NCBI GenBank assembly: GCA_002342985.1
Contig: DDRC01000100.1
Coordinates: 16,828-23,414, forward strand
Source of the DNA: Flavobacteriales bacterium UBA2426
GTDB taxonomy: Bacteria > Bacteroidota > Bacteroidia > Flavobacteriales_F > PHOS-HE28
Length of the DNA stretch: 6,587 nt
Direction: 5' to 3'
A program made the position numbers and the translations under genes. This document shows, piece after piece, positions 6,394 through 6,587 of this stretch (within the stretch, counting starts at the first letter, position 1; every line of letters starts with the position of its first letter). The notes beneath the pieces were generated by a model that saw only the letters and a list, made by a program, of their open reading frames with translations, did not search any database and was not told where the DNA came from.

Positions 6394-6587
6394 ATGCTCG
6401 TATCCGACCTGCACGGCCCTTGGAGCGCCATACGGCGCGCGCCGTTCGTGCGGATGGCGCTGCCCTTGGTGGCCGGCGTGGCCGTCGGTCGCTGGCTGGT
6501 CCTATCGCCGGCATCGGCGGCGGTGCTGCTGAGCGCAGCTTCGGCTGCGGCACTGGCCGTGATCCTCGCAGCCCTGCATCCTGGGCG
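6394..6587 (+). CDS. comEC: ComEC/Rec2-type DNA-uptake channel protein, N-terminal 64 residues only
   Basis: Only 64 codons are visible before the window ends, with no stop. The translation has a short cytoplasmic-like start, then PFVRMALPLVAGVAVG (residues 17-32), which looks like the conserved opening of Bacteroidota ComEC proteins (Pro-Phe-x-Arg followed by a first membrane helix with a Gly-rich end). A second hydrophobic, Ala/Leu-rich helix runs from about 40 to 61. ComEC forms the inner-membrane channel that brings single-stranded DNA into the cytoplasm during natural transformation; complete homologues are several hundred residues long, with many helices and often a metallo-beta-lactamase-like domain. 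ATG 6394 is the first start after the rlmI stop and is preceded by a promoter-like element. The call rests on one short motif and two helices, so another polytopic membrane protein is possible. Confidence 0.66.
   Translation, partial: MLVSDLHGPWSAIRRAPFVRMALPLVAGVAVGRWLVLSPASAAVLLSAASAAALAVILAALHPG

Noticed and set aside
5043..6431. A 462-codon open frame on the minus strand across the rlmI-like gene
   Set aside because: It lies antisense to a gene with clear RlmI motifs, runs across two gene boundaries, and its translation shows no family motif; long antisense frames are expected in GC-rich coding DNA.
6332..6532. A 66-codon + strand frame at the window end
   Set aside because: It begins inside the rlmI-like gene and runs out of frame with the ComEC-like start at 6394, which has a convincing membrane helix and the PFVRMALPLVAG motif.

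Overview
The window is a G+C-rich (roughly two-thirds by eye), densely packed stretch of bacterial chromosome. Every gene reads on the + strand: six complete or near-complete protein genes plus the first 64 codons of a seventh. No RNA gene, CRISPR array, insertion sequence or phage gene was seen, and no stretch over 50 bases lacks a gene. The likely source is a high-GC member of the Bacteroidota, probably a Flavobacteriales-like lineage. Three things suggest this. The SurE and LpxB sequences have Bacteroidota-style motifs (SGINHGANISINVLYSGTM; FISLVNLIMD). The short gaps before surE, the SpoIID gene and comEC hold the Bacteroidota -7 promoter element TAnnTTTG or a close match. No start codon has a convincing Shine-Dalgarno sequence. 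The assignment is inferred from these features, not from a database search.

Layout: (1) 3-1631, a glutamine-hydrolysing asparagine synthase of the AsnB family, missing about its first 70 residues at the window edge. (2) 1662-3884, a promoter followed by a tightly overlapping three-gene operon: surE, a small three-helix membrane protein of unknown function, and lpxB. (3) 3904-6356, a second promoter followed by a secreted SpoIID/LytB-domain protein and, 5 bases later, an RlmI-type rRNA cytosine methyltransferase with a PUA domain. (4) 6375-6587, a third promoter-like element and the start of a ComEC/Rec2-type DNA-uptake channel.

Functionally this is mostly a housekeeping neighbourhood: lipid A assembly (LpxB), possible peptidoglycan remodelling (SpoIID domain), nucleotide salvage or phosphatase activity (SurE), 23S rRNA modification (RlmI-like) and DNA uptake (ComEC). 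I did not find an obvious new defence or mobile system. The points most worth a second look are the near-leaderless promoter design with an identical 11-base core before two genes, the uncharacterised membrane protein coupled on both sides between surE and lpxB, and a perfect 6-bp inverted repeat around the comEC promoter element that abuts the start codon.
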